Below, piece by piece: positions 34,741 through 44,352 of a stretch of DNA of 64,000 bases. Below the pieces are notes generated by a model. The model did not search any database and had not been told where the DNA came from. It saw only the letters and a list, made by a program, of their open reading frames with translations. Every line of letters begins with the position of its first letter. Within the stretch, counting starts at the first letter, position 1. The position numbers and the translations under genes were made by a program. Source of the stretch: Pirellulaceae bacterium (GTDB taxonomy: Bacteria; Planctomycetota; Planctomycetia; Pirellulales; Pirellulaceae); the NCBI GenBank assembly GCA_028280445.1, contig JANQLU010000152.1, positions 1 through 64,000 on the forward strand, read 5' to 3'.

Positions 34741-36888
34741 ATGGCCGACCTTCACAGGCAATTCTCAATCTGTTGCACGCAAATGTTCAAGCAAGCTGAA
34801 ACCGAAAACCCGACCAAAACATTGAACAACGATCCCAAGTCCTCGGAACGCGAAAAAGCGATGGCACTGATTCTCCAGCAGGCTGGCAAGTCCGCTGACG
34901 AAGTTGCCGCGCTGGCGACGCTGGATGACGCTGACCTCAGCGCCGACCATCAGTTTTCCGGCGAAGCACCAACTATCGCCTCGCTGTTCGGTCCCGGTAA
35001 AGCGCGGGAATTCAAAGCGGGTACTTTTGCTCCGTCCAAGAAAGTCAGCGAAGTGATGGGAAATTCACTCGACTTTCTCATGAAACACAAAACGGCTGGG
35101 ACACTGCTGGACCACCAGCGGATGTTGTTTCGCGACGAAGTTCTCAACGGTCTGTCCGAGATCGGATTTTTCGGTTTGGCGATTCCCGAACAATATGGTG
35201 GCAGCGGTGCGAAACTGGGCGACCTGGGTCCCCTGCTCCGCGCATTGACTTTCATTCATCCCGATCTTGCCGTGATGTTTGAGGTCCACAATTTCCTCGG
35301 GCCCGTAACACCCATTCTCGACTTTGGTACCGATCAACAAAAAGAATACTTTTTGCCAAAGATGGCTCGCGGAGAACTGCTGGGCTCGTTCGCTTTGACC
35401 GAACCGGGTGTCGGAGCGGATCCCAGTAAATTATCCATGACGGCGCGGCTCGACGGTGATCAGTATGTCATCAATGGCGTCAAGTGGCCGATTACCAATG
35501 TCATTTACGGCGGCGTTTGTATTTTGATTGTCAAACTTCAGGGGCATGATCTGCCACCGGGCCGCGACTCGGGAATGATCATTTTCGAAGTTCCAAAATC
35601 GGACAATGAAACCTTTCGCATGAAGCGTAACGATCTGACGGCATTCGATTACCTCTGGAACGCACGTTTCCGTTTAATGGATTGCCCTGTGCCTGCCAAC
35701 TGCTTGCTCGGCGAACCGAGTCGCGGACTGGCCCAGGCGTTCAGTTCGTTGGCCAAAGGACGCGGCGGCATCGGCGTCAACAGCGCTGCCAAGACATTTA
35801 AATTGCTGGCGCATGTTATTCTCGACCCCGAGTCACAGCGTGAAAACAACAGCGCGCCCGAATTGGACAACGACGCTAACGAACCCAATGGCGGAGGCTG
35901 GACGTCGTTTCGCAGTACGTTTGGAAAACCCATCGGCAGCTCGCGCCGTATTCAAACTTGGATCGGTCGCTCCGCCTGTCGCGGTTTAGCGGGGCGCGTG
36001 TTAGGCGATTTATGTTTTCGCCTGGCAGCCAATGGTGTGCGTGATGAAACTCAGGGAATGGTGGCCAAAGTTTACGCCACGAAAGGACTCTTGGAGACTG
36101 CCATCAATTGTTATCAGATTCAGGGCGGGCGATCGGTGCACACCGACGAAAGACGAAAATACACACGCGGCAGCATTCGTGGCACGCTTTCCGAATCGGG
36201 GATGCCGAAAAACCCAATCGAAAACTACATCGGCGAAAACATGCACGAGTTTACGATTGCGACGGTTTACGAAGGACCCAATCCAGTCCTCGCCGATGTC
36301 GGTGCCCCCAACGCGATGACACGTAACCTGCGTAACAAATTCCTTGAGCCGATTGGCGTGGCCGAGCTCAATGGTCGCTTTGGGTTGATGCCAAAAATGA
36401 AATTTGGCTGGTTTGTCGCGAAAACTTATCTCAGTTCGCTGTGGGGATCCGGTGATCTCAGCGGTGTGGACAATCTGTTTCCTGAGAAACGCAGATTCAT
36501 CAAAAACGCGCTCAAGCGAAACCGCGTCCTCGGCCGCCGCATTCTCATGATCATTGCCAAATATCAAAAATCATTTATCGATCAATCGTTTTTGCTGGGC
36601 GACGAAGGAGGAGTGTTCGATCAACTTTGTCACAACCTGGCTTCGATGTGTTTCGCACTGTCGCTCGGCAAGCCCGAAGCGGAGTATCTCAAGGTGGCGG
36701 CGGCACTGGATTTGGAAGCGACGTTGCGCCTCAAGGGACGCCAATGTTCGCCAAAACTTCAAACCGCGTGGGCCGAAATTGGCAGTTTGATGATGAATCG
36801 AAATTCGCAGCTTCATCGCGATTTAATCGCCGATATCCAAGTCGCCGACATTCCGCTCGATCCCCGGTTTGTCGAACGTTACATCTAG
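34741..36888 (+). CDS. Acyl-CoA dehydrogenase family protein
   Basis: A 715-residue protein; an ATG at 34783 is an alternative start. The N-terminal ACAD domain begins at about residue 110 (EIGFFGLAIPEQYGGSGAKL), followed by the FAD-binding loop GSFALTEPGVGADPSKL, the beta domain and the C-terminal helical domain with QIQGGRSVHTDERRKYTRGS. The motif ATVYEGPNPVLADVG carries the Glu position used as catalytic base in many members. A C-terminal extension of about 170 residues after the core resembles that of very-long-chain or FadE-type enzymes. It oxidises an acyl-CoA to the enoyl-CoA in beta-oxidation; the electron acceptor gene is not nearby. Confidence 0.92.
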   Translation: MADLHRQFSICCTQMFKQAETENPTKTLNNDPKSSEREKAMALILQQAGKSADEVAALATLDDADLSADHQFSGEAPTIASLFGPGKAREFKAGTFAPSKKVSEVMGNSLDFLMKHKTAGTLLDHQRMLFRDEVLNGLSEIGFFGLAIPEQYGGSGAKLGDLGPLLRALTFIHPDLAVMFEVHNFLGPVTPILDFGTDQQKEYFLPKMARGELLGSFALTEPGVGADPSKLSMTARLDGDQYVINGVKWPITNVIYGGVCILIVKLQGHDLPPGRDSGMIIFEVPKSDNETFRMKRNDLTAFDYLWNARFRLMDCPVPANCLLGEPSRGLAQAFSSLAKGRGGIGVNSAAKTFKLLAHVILDPESQRENNSAPELDNDANEPNGGGWTSFRSTFGKPIGSSRRIQTWIGRSACRGLAGRVLGDLCFRLAANGVRDETQGMVAKVYATKGLLETAINCYQIQGGRSVHTDERRKYTRGSIRGTLSESGMPKNPIENYIGENMHEFTIATVYEGPNPVLADVGAPNAMTRNLRNKFLEPIGVAELNGRFGLMPKMKFGWFVAKTYLSSLWGSGDLSGVDNLFPEKRRFIKNALKRNRVLGRRILMIIAKYQKSFIDQSFLLGDEGGVFDQLCHNLASMCFALSLGKPEAEYLKVAAALDLEATLRLKGRQCSPKLQTAWAEIGSLMMNRNSQLHRDLIADIQVADIPLDPRFVERYI

Positions 36889-37206
36889 GCGGCCTCTGGT
36901 CATCCACTGGAAATCACAGGTTACCGGTATTCTAGCGAGCTATTTCACGTAATTCGGCTGAAATTTCGTTGCGATCGGTGAAATCCTGCAACCCCGCTCC
37001 AAACGCCTAGCAAGGTGTCAATGAATCGTTATGATCAATCTAAATTTGCTCGGCAAACTTTGAAGTTTGATTAAAATAGCTCTTTCTCTGGGCAAACAGC
37101 TTCGCGCGGAAACTACCCAAACACCACGAAACAATTCACACTCCAACTTCGTAGAAAATGGATTGGCCAAACCATCGGCTGTTCCGCGCCCTACCCCCAA
37201 CCAATT
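36889..37206. other. Intergenic region before the Gld-like exporter genes
   Basis: 318 bases with no gene and no member of repeat families A-F. A TTTGATTAAAATAG stretch near 37068 could include a -10 but has no clear partner. No hairpin terminator was seen. Confidence 0.4.
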
Positions 37207-37986
37207 ATGGCAAAAAACAAAAAACCATCAGATCCTCCCAAGGAAACTCGGGAACCGATGATCGAGGCTGAGCGCCTGTCAAAATTCTATGGCATTTTTG
37301 CGGCGACCCGTGACGTATCTTTCAAAGTCTTCAAAGGCGAGGTGGTTGCTTTTCTCGGACCCAATGGTGCGGGCAAAAGCACGACCATGAAAATGTTGAC
37401 CGGCTATATCTCGCCATCCGAAGGCCGCGCCAAAATCGCCGGTTATGATATGGCGAAAGATCGCATGCGGGGCGCTCGAAAATTGGGCTACCTGCCCGAA
37501 AAAGGTCCCCTTTATTTCGACATGACGCCTTATTCGCTGCTCGATTTTGTGGCCGAAGCACGGGGCATGAAAAAAAGTCAAAAACAGGATCGTATTCAGT
37601 ATGCGGTTGAAATCTGTAGCCTCGGTAGCGTGATTCACAAACCGATTGCAAAACTTTCAAAAGGTTACAAGCAACGTGTGGGAATGGCGCAATCGTTGAT
37701 TCATGAACCCGAAGTTCTGATTCTGGACGAACCCACATCAGGACTCGATCCAAATCAAATCCAGGGAGTCCGTGAAACGATGCGGCGCTTGGGCCAGGAA
37801 AAAACAATTTTGTTGTCGACCCATATTCTTCAGGAAGTTCAGGCGATGGCCGACCGGGTCATCTTGATCAACGAAGGTCGAAAAGTTTACGACGGGCCGT
37901 TGGACAAAATCGATCCGAAAAACAAAGGGCTCGATGCGGTGTTCGGTGAGTTGACCGGATACGGCCGCGAAGAAGAGCCGGTTTAA
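37207..37986 (+). CDS. ABC transporter ATP-binding protein, GldA/CcmA type
   Basis: A 259-residue ATPase. Walker A is LGPNGAGKSTTM, the Q-loop region LGYLPEKGPLY, the signature LSKGYKQRVGMAQSL, Walker B VLILDEPTSGLD and the H-loop LLSTHIL. The signature LSKGY and the YLPE loop are typical of GldA-like ABC-2 exporters. An internal ATG at 37258, after AAGGAAACTCGGG, is an alternative start giving a normal N-terminus. It is followed 31 bases later by the permease-GldG fusion, so the two form one exporter. Confidence 0.94.
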   Translation: MAKNKKPSDPPKETREPMIEAERLSKFYGIFAATRDVSFKVFKGEVVAFLGPNGAGKSTTMKMLTGYISPSEGRAKIAGYDMAKDRMRGARKLGYLPEKGPLYFDMTPYSLLDFVAEARGMKKSQKQDRIQYAVEICSLGSVIHKPIAKLSKGYKQRVGMAQSLIHEPEVLILDEPTSGLDPNQIQGVRETMRRLGQEKTILLSTHILQEVQAMADRVILINEGRKVYDGPLDKIDPKNKGLDAVFGELTGYGREEEPV

Positions 37987-38017
37987 AATCACATCACGAA
38001 AGTAACAGTTCAGAATA

Positions 38018-41017
38018 ATGATGTTGGAATCCCTGATCGCGACTGCTGCCCAACCGGCGCCGGCCGGAGCAAATTTTTTATTGCAAATCGCGGAGTTCGC
38101 GTTGATGATCGGCATTGATCTGATGTTCATTGCCGTTTTGATTTTGGTGATGTTGCCGCTGGGAATGTATCGCTCGGCGGCGTTTGCCGTGATGAAACGA
38201 AACTTTGTCGGCTATTTTTCCAATCCGACCGGCTATGTATTCCTGTGTTTGTTTGTGTTGTTAACGGCGTTTGCGGCTTTTTGGCCACACGAATTTTTTA
38301 CGGCCAACCTGGCCAATTTTGACCAGCTCAATAAATTCTTGCCATACATCATGTTGGTGTTCATCCCCGCCATCACGATGAGCATTTGGGCCGAAGAACG
38401 CCGCGCGGGAACCGACGAATTGTTGTTGACATTTCCCGCGCGAGATTATGACATTGTGATCGGAAAATATTTTGCGGCCGTTCTCGTATTCACGGTTTCG
38501 CTACTGTTCTCGCAGTTGTCCAATTACGCCGTGCTGATTGCGATGACCGGCGGTGACTTGGACACTGGGCTGCTGTTTTCGACCTACCTGGGATATTGGT
38601 TCATCGGTATTGCGATGTTGGCCATCGGAATGGTGGCATCGTTTTTGACCAATAATTTGACGATTGGATTTATCTTTGGCGCCGTATTCAACGCGCCGCT
38701 GGCGTTTTTCTCGAATGCAGACGTGATTGTTTCCAATGCAAAACTGATCAATGTTCTGTTTGATTGGAGTTTACTGCAACGATTCGAACCGTTTGGCCGC
38801 GGTTTGATCGCGTTGCCATCGATTATTTATTTCCTGGGCATTGTTTTGCTGGGAGTTTACCTGTCGTTGGTCTTGATTGGTCGGCGACACTGGATGGGAG
38901 GCCGCGACGGCTCCAGTTTACTGGGACATTTTGTGATTCGAATCGGGTTGTTGTTGGTGACTGTCGTTGCCGGCGTCCTGATCGCACAATATAGCCCGCT
39001 GAATCGTGCCCGACTCGATGTGTCTCGCGAACGAGTCAGTACGCTGTCCAGTGAAACCGTGGAAAAACTTCGTGAACTGACCGACGTTGCCGACGGCAAG
39101 CAGATCGTGATCGATGCTTATATCAGTGACAATGTTCCGTCGAGCTACGTGCGAACCAAATATGAATTGATCAATTTGTTACGTGAGTTCGACGCAATTG
39201 GCGGATCAAATATCAAAGTCAATTTGCACACCGGAATTTCACCTGTCGGAAAAGAGGCGATTCGCGCCGAGCAGCGATTTGGAATTCGACCGGTTCCTGT
39301 TGCCACAACCTCGCGTGGATTACAACGCAATGAAAATGTGATTTTGGGAGCCGCGTTTACCAAAGGGCAAAACCGAATGGTGATTCCGTTTTTTGATTAC
39401 GGTTTGCCGGTGGAGTACGAATTGATTCGATCAATCAATTCACTCAATGTCGAAGAACAAAAGACGATCGGTGTCGTCATGACAGACGCCTTGCCGTTTG
39501 GATACGCGCTGCCTGTGCGTTCCCGTTATATTCAAATTCCACCGATCTATTTCGTCATCGACGATTTGCGAAAACAATACAATGTGGAAATTGTTCAAGC
39601 GCAATCGGAGATCCCGCTGTATCTCGAATCCAGTGCAACCGAGGGCGATGCTGTTCTGGATCAATCCAGTCGCAGACGGAAATACGATGCCCTGGTTGTA
39701 TTTCAACCGTCGAAAATGTCTCCCGCGGAATTGAAAAACTTGGTGACCGCGATCGAAAAAGGTCAGCCGACATTGATCTTCGAAGACCCGCAGCCGAGCG
39801 ATTTTGTGTTTACCTTGGAAACCGAACGCGCTCCGCAACCTTATATTCCGCCAACCGGCCAGGACCGATTGCCGTTTCGCCGCTCCAACGCATCGGCCAA
39901 CAATCAGTCGGCCGACTTGAATTTGTTGTACAACGCGTTGGGAATTAACACGTCGGGTCAAAATGTTCGAGTGCGAACCCCGGCCGGCGCACAGGTCGAA
40001 CGATATTTTCCCTCGCGTGTCGTGCAAACCATTGCTAATCCATATCAACGCGCCAGATTCCTGGATACCGAAACCTACGTGATTGTTCGCCAGGAAGAAG
40101 GATCGGAACAACCATTGTTTAATCCCGATGATCCGGCTACGGCCAACGTTTCAGAAGTTTGTTTTATGACGCCTGGCTCGATCAATAAATCCCGTTCGGC
40201 GTCCACCGAGGTAACGCCGTTGGTGATGACGCAACCGTTGAGTTGGATGTGGAATTTTGGTGAAGCGCCTGAGCGGATTGACCGATCCGCTTCGGAAGCA
40301 GCGCCACGGATGTTGGCGGCCAGAATAACAGGTAAAAGCAAACAGTTTGGTGATCTCAACGTGATCTACGTTGCAGACATGGACTGTATCAGCAATCGAT
40401 TCTGGGCCTGGAGAAACCGGCCGGTCATCGAACAGCTAGGCGTCGGGCTGGCATTCGAGAATTTCCCGTTTGCCATGAACCTCGTCGATTCGTTGTGCGA
40501 TGAATCATCATTTATCAATGTTCGAAACCGTCGGATTCGACACGCGACGTTGCATACGATCGAGGTGGCAACCGAAGCGAAATGGAATGAATTCGAACAG
40601 CAAACCGAACAGTTTGATACAGACCTGCAAAAAATACAAATGAAACTCCGGGACGATGCTGTTGCAGAAAGCGCTCGGATTAAATCGCAAATCGATAAAT
40701 TGAAAAACAAACGCGCGCAAGGCGAGCCCATCGACACCGCCGTATTGGATCGCCTGGAAAATCTGTTCCAACAGCAACAGGCCGAGCAGCAAAAAAAGAT
40801 GTCTGAGCAAGTCAAACAAAAACAGGAAGAGTTTAATGAGCTCAAACGTCAGGTTTATCTCGAAGCGGAACTTGAGATTCAGCAAATTCAAGGAAAATAC
40901 AAATTGGGGGCGGTGACGTTTCCCGCTATACCACCCCTGTTGGTTGGCTTGGTTGTATTTGTTCGTCGACGACTCCGCGAACGAGCTGGAATCTCAAAAG
41001 CGAGGCGTTTGAAGTAA
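38018..41017 (+). CDS. ABC-2 permease fused to a GldG-like periplasmic domain
   Basis: A 999-residue membrane protein. The first 310 residues hold about eight hydrophobic helices with GYVFLCLFVLLTAFAAFWPH and SIWAEERRAGTDELLLTFPA, the pattern of GldF-type ABC-2 permeases. A further helix near 320 leads into a large extracytoplasmic part similar to GldG/ABC_transp_aux proteins (DVSRERVSTLSSETVEKLRE, then EFDAIGGSNIKVNLH). A coiled-coil (about 840-970, KQKQEEFNELKRQVYLEAEL) and a last helix end the protein. In Bacteroidetes GldF and GldG are separate; here they are one chain. It works with the GldA-like ATPase and the DUF4340 protein. In this phylum gliding is not established, so an export or envelope role is inferred. 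Confidence 0.88.
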   Translation: MMLESLIATAAQPAPAGANFLLQIAEFALMIGIDLMFIAVLILVMLPLGMYRSAAFAVMKRNFVGYFSNPTGYVFLCLFVLLTAFAAFWPHEFFTANLANFDQLNKFLPYIMLVFIPAITMSIWAEERRAGTDELLLTFPARDYDIVIGKYFAAVLVFTVSLLFSQLSNYAVLIAMTGGDLDTGLLFSTYLGYWFIGIAMLAIGMVASFLTNNLTIGFIFGAVFNAPLAFFSNADVIVSNAKLINVLFDWSLLQRFEPFGRGLIALPSIIYFLGIVLLGVYLSLVLIGRRHWMGGRDGSSLLGHFVIRIGLLLVTVVAGVLIAQYSPLNRARLDVSRERVSTLSSETVEKLRELTDVADGKQIVIDAYISDNVPSSYVRTKYELINLLREFDAIGGSNIKVNLHTGISPVGKEAIRAEQRFGIRPVPVATTSRGLQRNENVILGAAFTKGQNRMVIPFFDYGLPVEYELIRSINSLNVEEQKTIGVVMTDALPFGYALPVRSRYIQIPPIYFVIDDLRKQYNVEIVQAQSEIPLYLESSATEGDAVLDQSSRRRKYDALVVFQPSKMSPAELKNLVTAIEKGQPTLIFEDPQPSDFVFTLETERAPQPYIPPTGQDRLPFRRSNASANNQSADLNLLYNALGINTSGQNVRVRTPAGAQVERYFPSRVVQTIANPYQRARFLDTETYVIVRQEEGSEQPLFNPDDPATANVSEVCFMTPGSINKSRSASTEVTPLVMTQPLSWMWNFGEAPERIDRSASEAAPRMLAARITGKSKQFGDLNVIYVADMDCISNRFWAWRNRPVIEQLGVGLAFENFPFAMNLVDSLCDESSFINVRNRRIRHATLHTIEVATEAKWNEFEQQTEQFDTDLQKIQMKLRDDAVAESARIKSQIDKLKNKRAQGEPIDTAVLDRLENLFQQQQAEQQKKMSEQVKQKQEEFNELKRQVYLEAELEIQQIQGKYKLGAVTFPAIPPLLVGLVVFVRRRLRERAGISKARRLK

Positions 41018-41063
41018 TGAGTTATTCGGTAGAACCTGTATCCTTCAAGACGGGAGCCTAACC

Positions 41064-42683
41064 TTGTCTGGCCCAATTCGTACGACATTATTGATTGCGT
41101 TGATCGCCATTTTTTCGTCGCTGATCGCCGCATACTATTACCCTTGGCAACAAACCGAGGCTCTGGCGGATACCGAAGGCAAACCTCTATTCAAAGAATA
41201 TTCGACGGCGCGAATCAAAGAAATAAAAATTCAATCGTTCAACGAGGAAAAACGCCAGCTGGACCAGATCGTTCTCAAAAACCGCGGCAACACTTGGATT
41301 GTTCCGGCGCAGTTTGACCATATCGCGGACCGCAACATTCTGATTTCAGCCATCACAACGTCTTTGAACAATCTGGAAGTCATCAAAGTTGAATCCGAAG
41401 AGCAAAAGGATCATCAGGAATATGGTGTGGTCGATCCTGTTGAATACCAGGGCGATCCGATCGGGATCGGAACCAAATTGGTGATGTCGGATATCAATGG
41501 TCGCGATATTGCCAGCCTCATTATTGGAAAACCTGTGGATGACAAAAAAACAGGTCCCGATGCCAACTACTACGTTCGTCGACCGGGGCAGCCAGCGATT
41601 TACGAAGTGAAATTCAACAAACAAATTTTGACGACGGAATTTGCCAACTGGCTCAATCCGAATCGTTTTCGGCTGGCGCTCGGACGCGGCGACCAAATCA
41701 TGAATACCGTGAGGTTAAGAAATTATTTGGTGGACGCCAAAATTCTCGCTGACAACGATCCGTCAAACGATAAAAAAACGAATTTGTTTACCGCGGAACT
41801 GGAAACCGTCAACAACAATCAAGGACAGTGGAAAACCAGAAAACTTGTCGCTTACAAAAAAGACGGAACTCCGGTCGAGCTTTCGGGTGGCTTGCGGCCT
41901 CCGACGATGCAACCAGGCCATCGGTTTTTACAATTCTTGGTGAATCTGCCAATTATTGATGTCGCCATAAAACCTGACGAGATGGTTCAGCGATTTAAAA
42001 ACCTCGTGGCATCGCCGTTAACAGCACCCGACGTCAAATCGTTGAATGAGATCGGCTTTTATTTTGACAAAGAAACGGGATTCGAGGGGTCGCGAGGCCA
42101 CATCGAAATCGAAACGCAAAACCGAACGATTCTGCATATCGTTCTCGGTGGCATCCAAACCCAATCGTCTGATAGTCAGATCAAACGATTCATCATCGGT
42201 TACGCGACGATCGACGAAAAAAACTTGCCCGCCAAACCCAAGCCTCTGACTGCCGAGGAAGAAAAAGATCCGGACAAAAAAGTAAAATACGGTTTGGCGC
42301 TCAAGGATTACAACAACGCGTTAAACATTGCCAAAAATTCGGCCAATGAAATCAATCAACAGTTTGCCAAGTGGATTTACTTGATCGACGACCAGGCCAC
42401 GCAGTTTATGTCGCCAGGGCTCAAGGATCTTTTCCTGCAATCAACGCTGTCGCTCGAAAAACTCGAAGAAAAAACAGATGGTGGATCGGACGCAGAAAAG
42501 AAAAAAGGTGATGCGGATAAATCGAACAAAAAACTCGACAAATCCGATACCGAAAAATCGAATCCGAGTCCGTCCGGAAAAAGCGAATCGGACAAATCAC
42601 CATCGAATCAATCTGAACCAGCAAAAAATTTGCCAGCGGACAAATCGAAGTCCGGTTCCGGGAAAACTGACAAAAACAAATAG
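41064..42683 (+). CDS. DUF4340 domain protein, partner of the Gld-like exporter
   Basis: A 539-residue protein starting with TTG after a GGGAG ribosome site. An N-terminal helix (TLLIALIAIFSSLIAAYYYP) anchors it. Several beta-rich repeats of about 130 residues then follow, with EIKIQSFNEEKRQLDQIVLK and the YGVVDP element typical of DUF4340. The C-terminal 65 residues are Lys/Ser/Asp-rich and disordered, in the same style as the protein at 30740. DUF4340 genes follow Gld-type permease genes in many planctomycetes. The next gene begins four bases after its stop. Confidence 0.88.
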   Translation: MSGPIRTTLLIALIAIFSSLIAAYYYPWQQTEALADTEGKPLFKEYSTARIKEIKIQSFNEEKRQLDQIVLKNRGNTWIVPAQFDHIADRNILISAITTSLNNLEVIKVESEEQKDHQEYGVVDPVEYQGDPIGIGTKLVMSDINGRDIASLIIGKPVDDKKTGPDANYYVRRPGQPAIYEVKFNKQILTTEFANWLNPNRFRLALGRGDQIMNTVRLRNYLVDAKILADNDPSNDKKTNLFTAELETVNNNQGQWKTRKLVAYKKDGTPVELSGGLRPPTMQPGHRFLQFLVNLPIIDVAIKPDEMVQRFKNLVASPLTAPDVKSLNEIGFYFDKETGFEGSRGHIEIETQNRTILHIVLGGIQTQSSDSQIKRFIIGYATIDEKNLPAKPKPLTAEEEKDPDKKVKYGLALKDYNNALNIAKNSANEINQQFAKWIYLIDDQATQFMSPGLKDLFLQSTLSLEKLEEKTDGGSDAEKKKGDADKSNKKLDKSDTEKSNPSPSGKSESDKSPSNQSEPAKNLPADKSKSGSGKTDKNK

Positions 42684-42687
42684 CAAG

Positions 42688-43698
42688 ATGGACCTCAAGA
42701 TGCTCAGATATTTAGTAATCGTTGCGCTTTTCGTTATTCCCACGACCGCATTTTCTCAAGCTGACCCTCCCTCGAAAATCACTGTCGGCACGTGGAATCT
42801 GGAATGGTTTTACGATGATTACACCGGTGACAACCGAGCCAAACTGGCCAAGAAATTGGCAGCTCCCAACAAAAACGAATGGCAATGGCGGCTGAACAAG
42901 ATTGCCGGAGTGATTGCTCAACTGAAACCCACCATTCTGGCACTTCAGGAAGTGGAAAATCAGCAAGTCGTCTATGATCTGACGCAAAAACTCAGCAAAG
43001 CTCACGGGATCAAGTACCGCATCGCCTTTATTCAAGGTTACGACTTTTTTACTGAACAGGATGTGGCGATTATTTATCAGGATGGCCTGGTCGAATACAG
43101 TCGCAAAGAACAAACGAAATCAGAATACAACAGCAACAAATTCCGCAACGTGAGCAAACATCTATTCGCGAAATTTCAGTGGGGCGATGGGAACAAAAAA
43201 CAGACGCTGCATATTGCGAATGTTCATTTGCGGGCCACGCCTGAAAAAGAGGACTATCGAAAAAAACAGTGTCGTCTCGTTCACCACTGGATGAAAGAAA
43301 AACTCGACGCGGGTGAAAACGTCATCATCTTGGGCGATCTGAATACCGAGCACAAAGCAGGTACGTATGACAAAAATACCGACATCGGCATCATGGCCGG
43401 GCGAGAAACCGTAGCGACCACTGACGATCTCGTTGATCTGCATACAAAGCTGCCCGGGGACCAGCAATTTACCCACATGATCGATCGGTCGTTTGACCGA
43501 ATGCTCGTTTCCGCGTCGTTGATGGCCGATGACAACGGCAAAGCAGATATGGTAGTTTCGCGCGTCGTGACGCGCAGCGATCTAGTGATCCAGGGCAAAA
43601 AAGACAAAGCTCATCGCGACGTTTACTACAAAATTGACCGTGCCGAACGCGATTTGAGCGATCATTATCCGATGATGGCCGAAATTTTGATCAAATAG
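42688..43698 (+). CDS. Secreted endonuclease/exonuclease/phosphatase family protein
   Basis: A 336-residue protein from the ATG at 42688; the frame is open upstream but only overlaps the previous gene. Signal peptide LRYLVIVALFVIPTTAFSQA. The EEP fold motifs are TVGTWNLEWF, LALQEVENQQ (metal Glu), NVHLRATPEK, VIILGDLNTEH (Asp/Asn pair) and LSDHYPMMAEI (final Asp-His). These are the metal-binding and catalytic residues of Mg2+-dependent nucleases and phosphodiesterases. Export predicts action on extracellular DNA, phospholipids or nucleotides. It appears to be the last gene of the exporter operon. Confidence 0.92.
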   Translation: MDLKMLRYLVIVALFVIPTTAFSQADPPSKITVGTWNLEWFYDDYTGDNRAKLAKKLAAPNKNEWQWRLNKIAGVIAQLKPTILALQEVENQQVVYDLTQKLSKAHGIKYRIAFIQGYDFFTEQDVAIIYQDGLVEYSRKEQTKSEYNSNKFRNVSKHLFAKFQWGDGNKKQTLHIANVHLRATPEKEDYRKKQCRLVHHWMKEKLDAGENVIILGDLNTEHKAGTYDKNTDIGIMAGRETVATTDDLVDLHTKLPGDQQFTHMIDRSFDRMLVSASLMADDNGKADMVVSRVVTRSDLVIQGKKDKAHRDVYYKIDRAERDLSDHYPMMAEILIK

Positions 43699-43706
43699 AC
43701 CATCAA

Positions 43707-43763
43707 GTAGGGCCGGTTCCCCACCGCCGTTTTGTTAGACCGGCCGATAGGAACCAGCCCTCC
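43707..43763. repeat. Family B repeat, degenerate full copy B4
   Basis: Left arm GTAGGGCCGGTTCCCCACCG and right arm CGGCCGATAGGAACCAGCCC. Loop TTTTGTTAGAC as in B8. Confidence 0.85.
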
Positions 43764-43782
43764 TTGCGGGGGCGAGGCTATC

Positions 43783-43851
43783 GTGAGCGGCAAGGCGCTA
43801 GCCGCCGGTTCGAAGCACAAACTAACCGGCGGCTAGCGCCTTGCCGCTCAC
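43783..43851. repeat. Family A palindromic repeat, copy A4
   Basis: Perfect 27-base arms beginning GTGAGCGGCAAGGCGCTAGC with a 15-base loop TCGAAGCACAAACTA. It lies in a tandem, not convergent, spacer. Confidence 0.95.
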
Positions 43852-43858
43852 AGAAAAA

Positions 43859-43899
43859 CATCCTGTTCATCCTGTTCATCCTGTAAATCCTGTCAAAAC
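43859..43899. repeat. Family E short repeat (CATCCTGT units), copy E1
   Basis: Tandem TTCATCCTGT units: CATCCTGTTCATCCTGTTCA followed by TCCTGTAAATCCTGTCAAAA. Related to 49794-49852. Confidence 0.85.
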
Positions 43900-43908
43900 C
43901 GTTTTTGG

Positions 43909-43935
43909 ATCGGTCGGTAGGAACTGGCCCCACTT
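43909..43935. repeat. Family B repeat, single degenerate right arm B5
   Basis: ATCGGTCGGTAGGAACTGGC then CCCACTT, matching the right arm with several changes. Confidence 0.7.
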
Positions 43936-43970
43936 ACTAAAATATTGAAAATTAGCGGACAAACGCAACT

Positions 43971-43992
43971 CGCAGATTTGTTGAAACAATGC
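43971..43992 (+). repeat. 22-base motif, copy 1 of 2
   Basis: CGCAGATTTGTTGAAACAAT-GC is identical to 44258-44279. Both copies are followed by TCAG-rich spacers and a family B left arm, so a block of about 75 bases was duplicated. The other copy lies just before B8. Confidence 0.85.
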
Positions 43993-44013
43993 ATTTGCAA
44001 TCAGGGGTCAGCA

Positions 44014-44070
44014 GTAGGGCCGGTTCCCACCGGCCAATCCAACAAATCGGCCGATGGGAACCGGCCCTAC
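44014..44070. repeat. Family B repeat, full copy B6
   Basis: Left arm GTAGGGCCGGTTCCCACCGG-CC, loop AATCCAACAAAT, right arm CGGCCGATGGGAACCGGCCC-TAC. Near-perfect. Confidence 0.93.
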
Positions 44071-44074
44071 CTCC

Positions 44075-44163
44075 ATCGCAACCCGACGCGTGAGCGAGGG
44101 ACCAGAAACTGTACTGACGTGTTGCGGAATGTGATCCCTCACTAACGTTTCGGGTTGCGATTT
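44075..44163. repeat. Family C palindromic repeat, full copy C4
   Basis: Left arm ATCGCAACCCGACGCGTGAG-CGAGGGAC and right arm GATCCCTCACTAACGTTTCG-GGTTGCGATTT. The right arm has diverged at a few positions. Confidence 0.88.
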
Positions 44164-44168
44164 TCAAT

Positions 44169-44226
44169 CCTACCGGCCAATTCCACCGGCCAATCCAACA
44201 AATCGGCCGGTGGGAACCGGCCCTAC
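44169..44226. repeat. Family B repeat, copy B7 with degenerate left arm
   Basis: The left part is CCTACCGGCCAATTCCACCG, the loop CCAATCCAACAAAT is as in B6, and the right arm is a full GGCCGGTGGGAACCGGCCCT-AC. Confidence 0.85.
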
Positions 44227-44257
44227 ATTTAACTGGGATAACCATCCAGTGCAGCCG

Positions 44258-44279
44258 CGCAGATTTGTTGAAACAATGC
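44258..44279 (+). repeat. 22-base motif, copy 2 of 2
   Basis: Identical to 43971-43992; see that entry. It precedes B8. Confidence 0.85.
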
Positions 44280-44307
44280 TCTCACAAATCAGGTACACTG
44301 ATCAGCA

Positions 44308-44352
44308 AGTAAGGCCGGGTTCTCACCGGCCGTTTTGTTAGATCGGTCGGTT
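44308..44352. repeat. Family B repeat, copy B8 truncated at the gene start
   Basis: Left arm AGTAAGGCCGGGTTCTCACC-GGCC and loop GTTTTGTTAGAT, then only CGGTCGGTTGA of the right arm before the AAGGAG ribosome site of the following gene. Confidence 0.8.
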
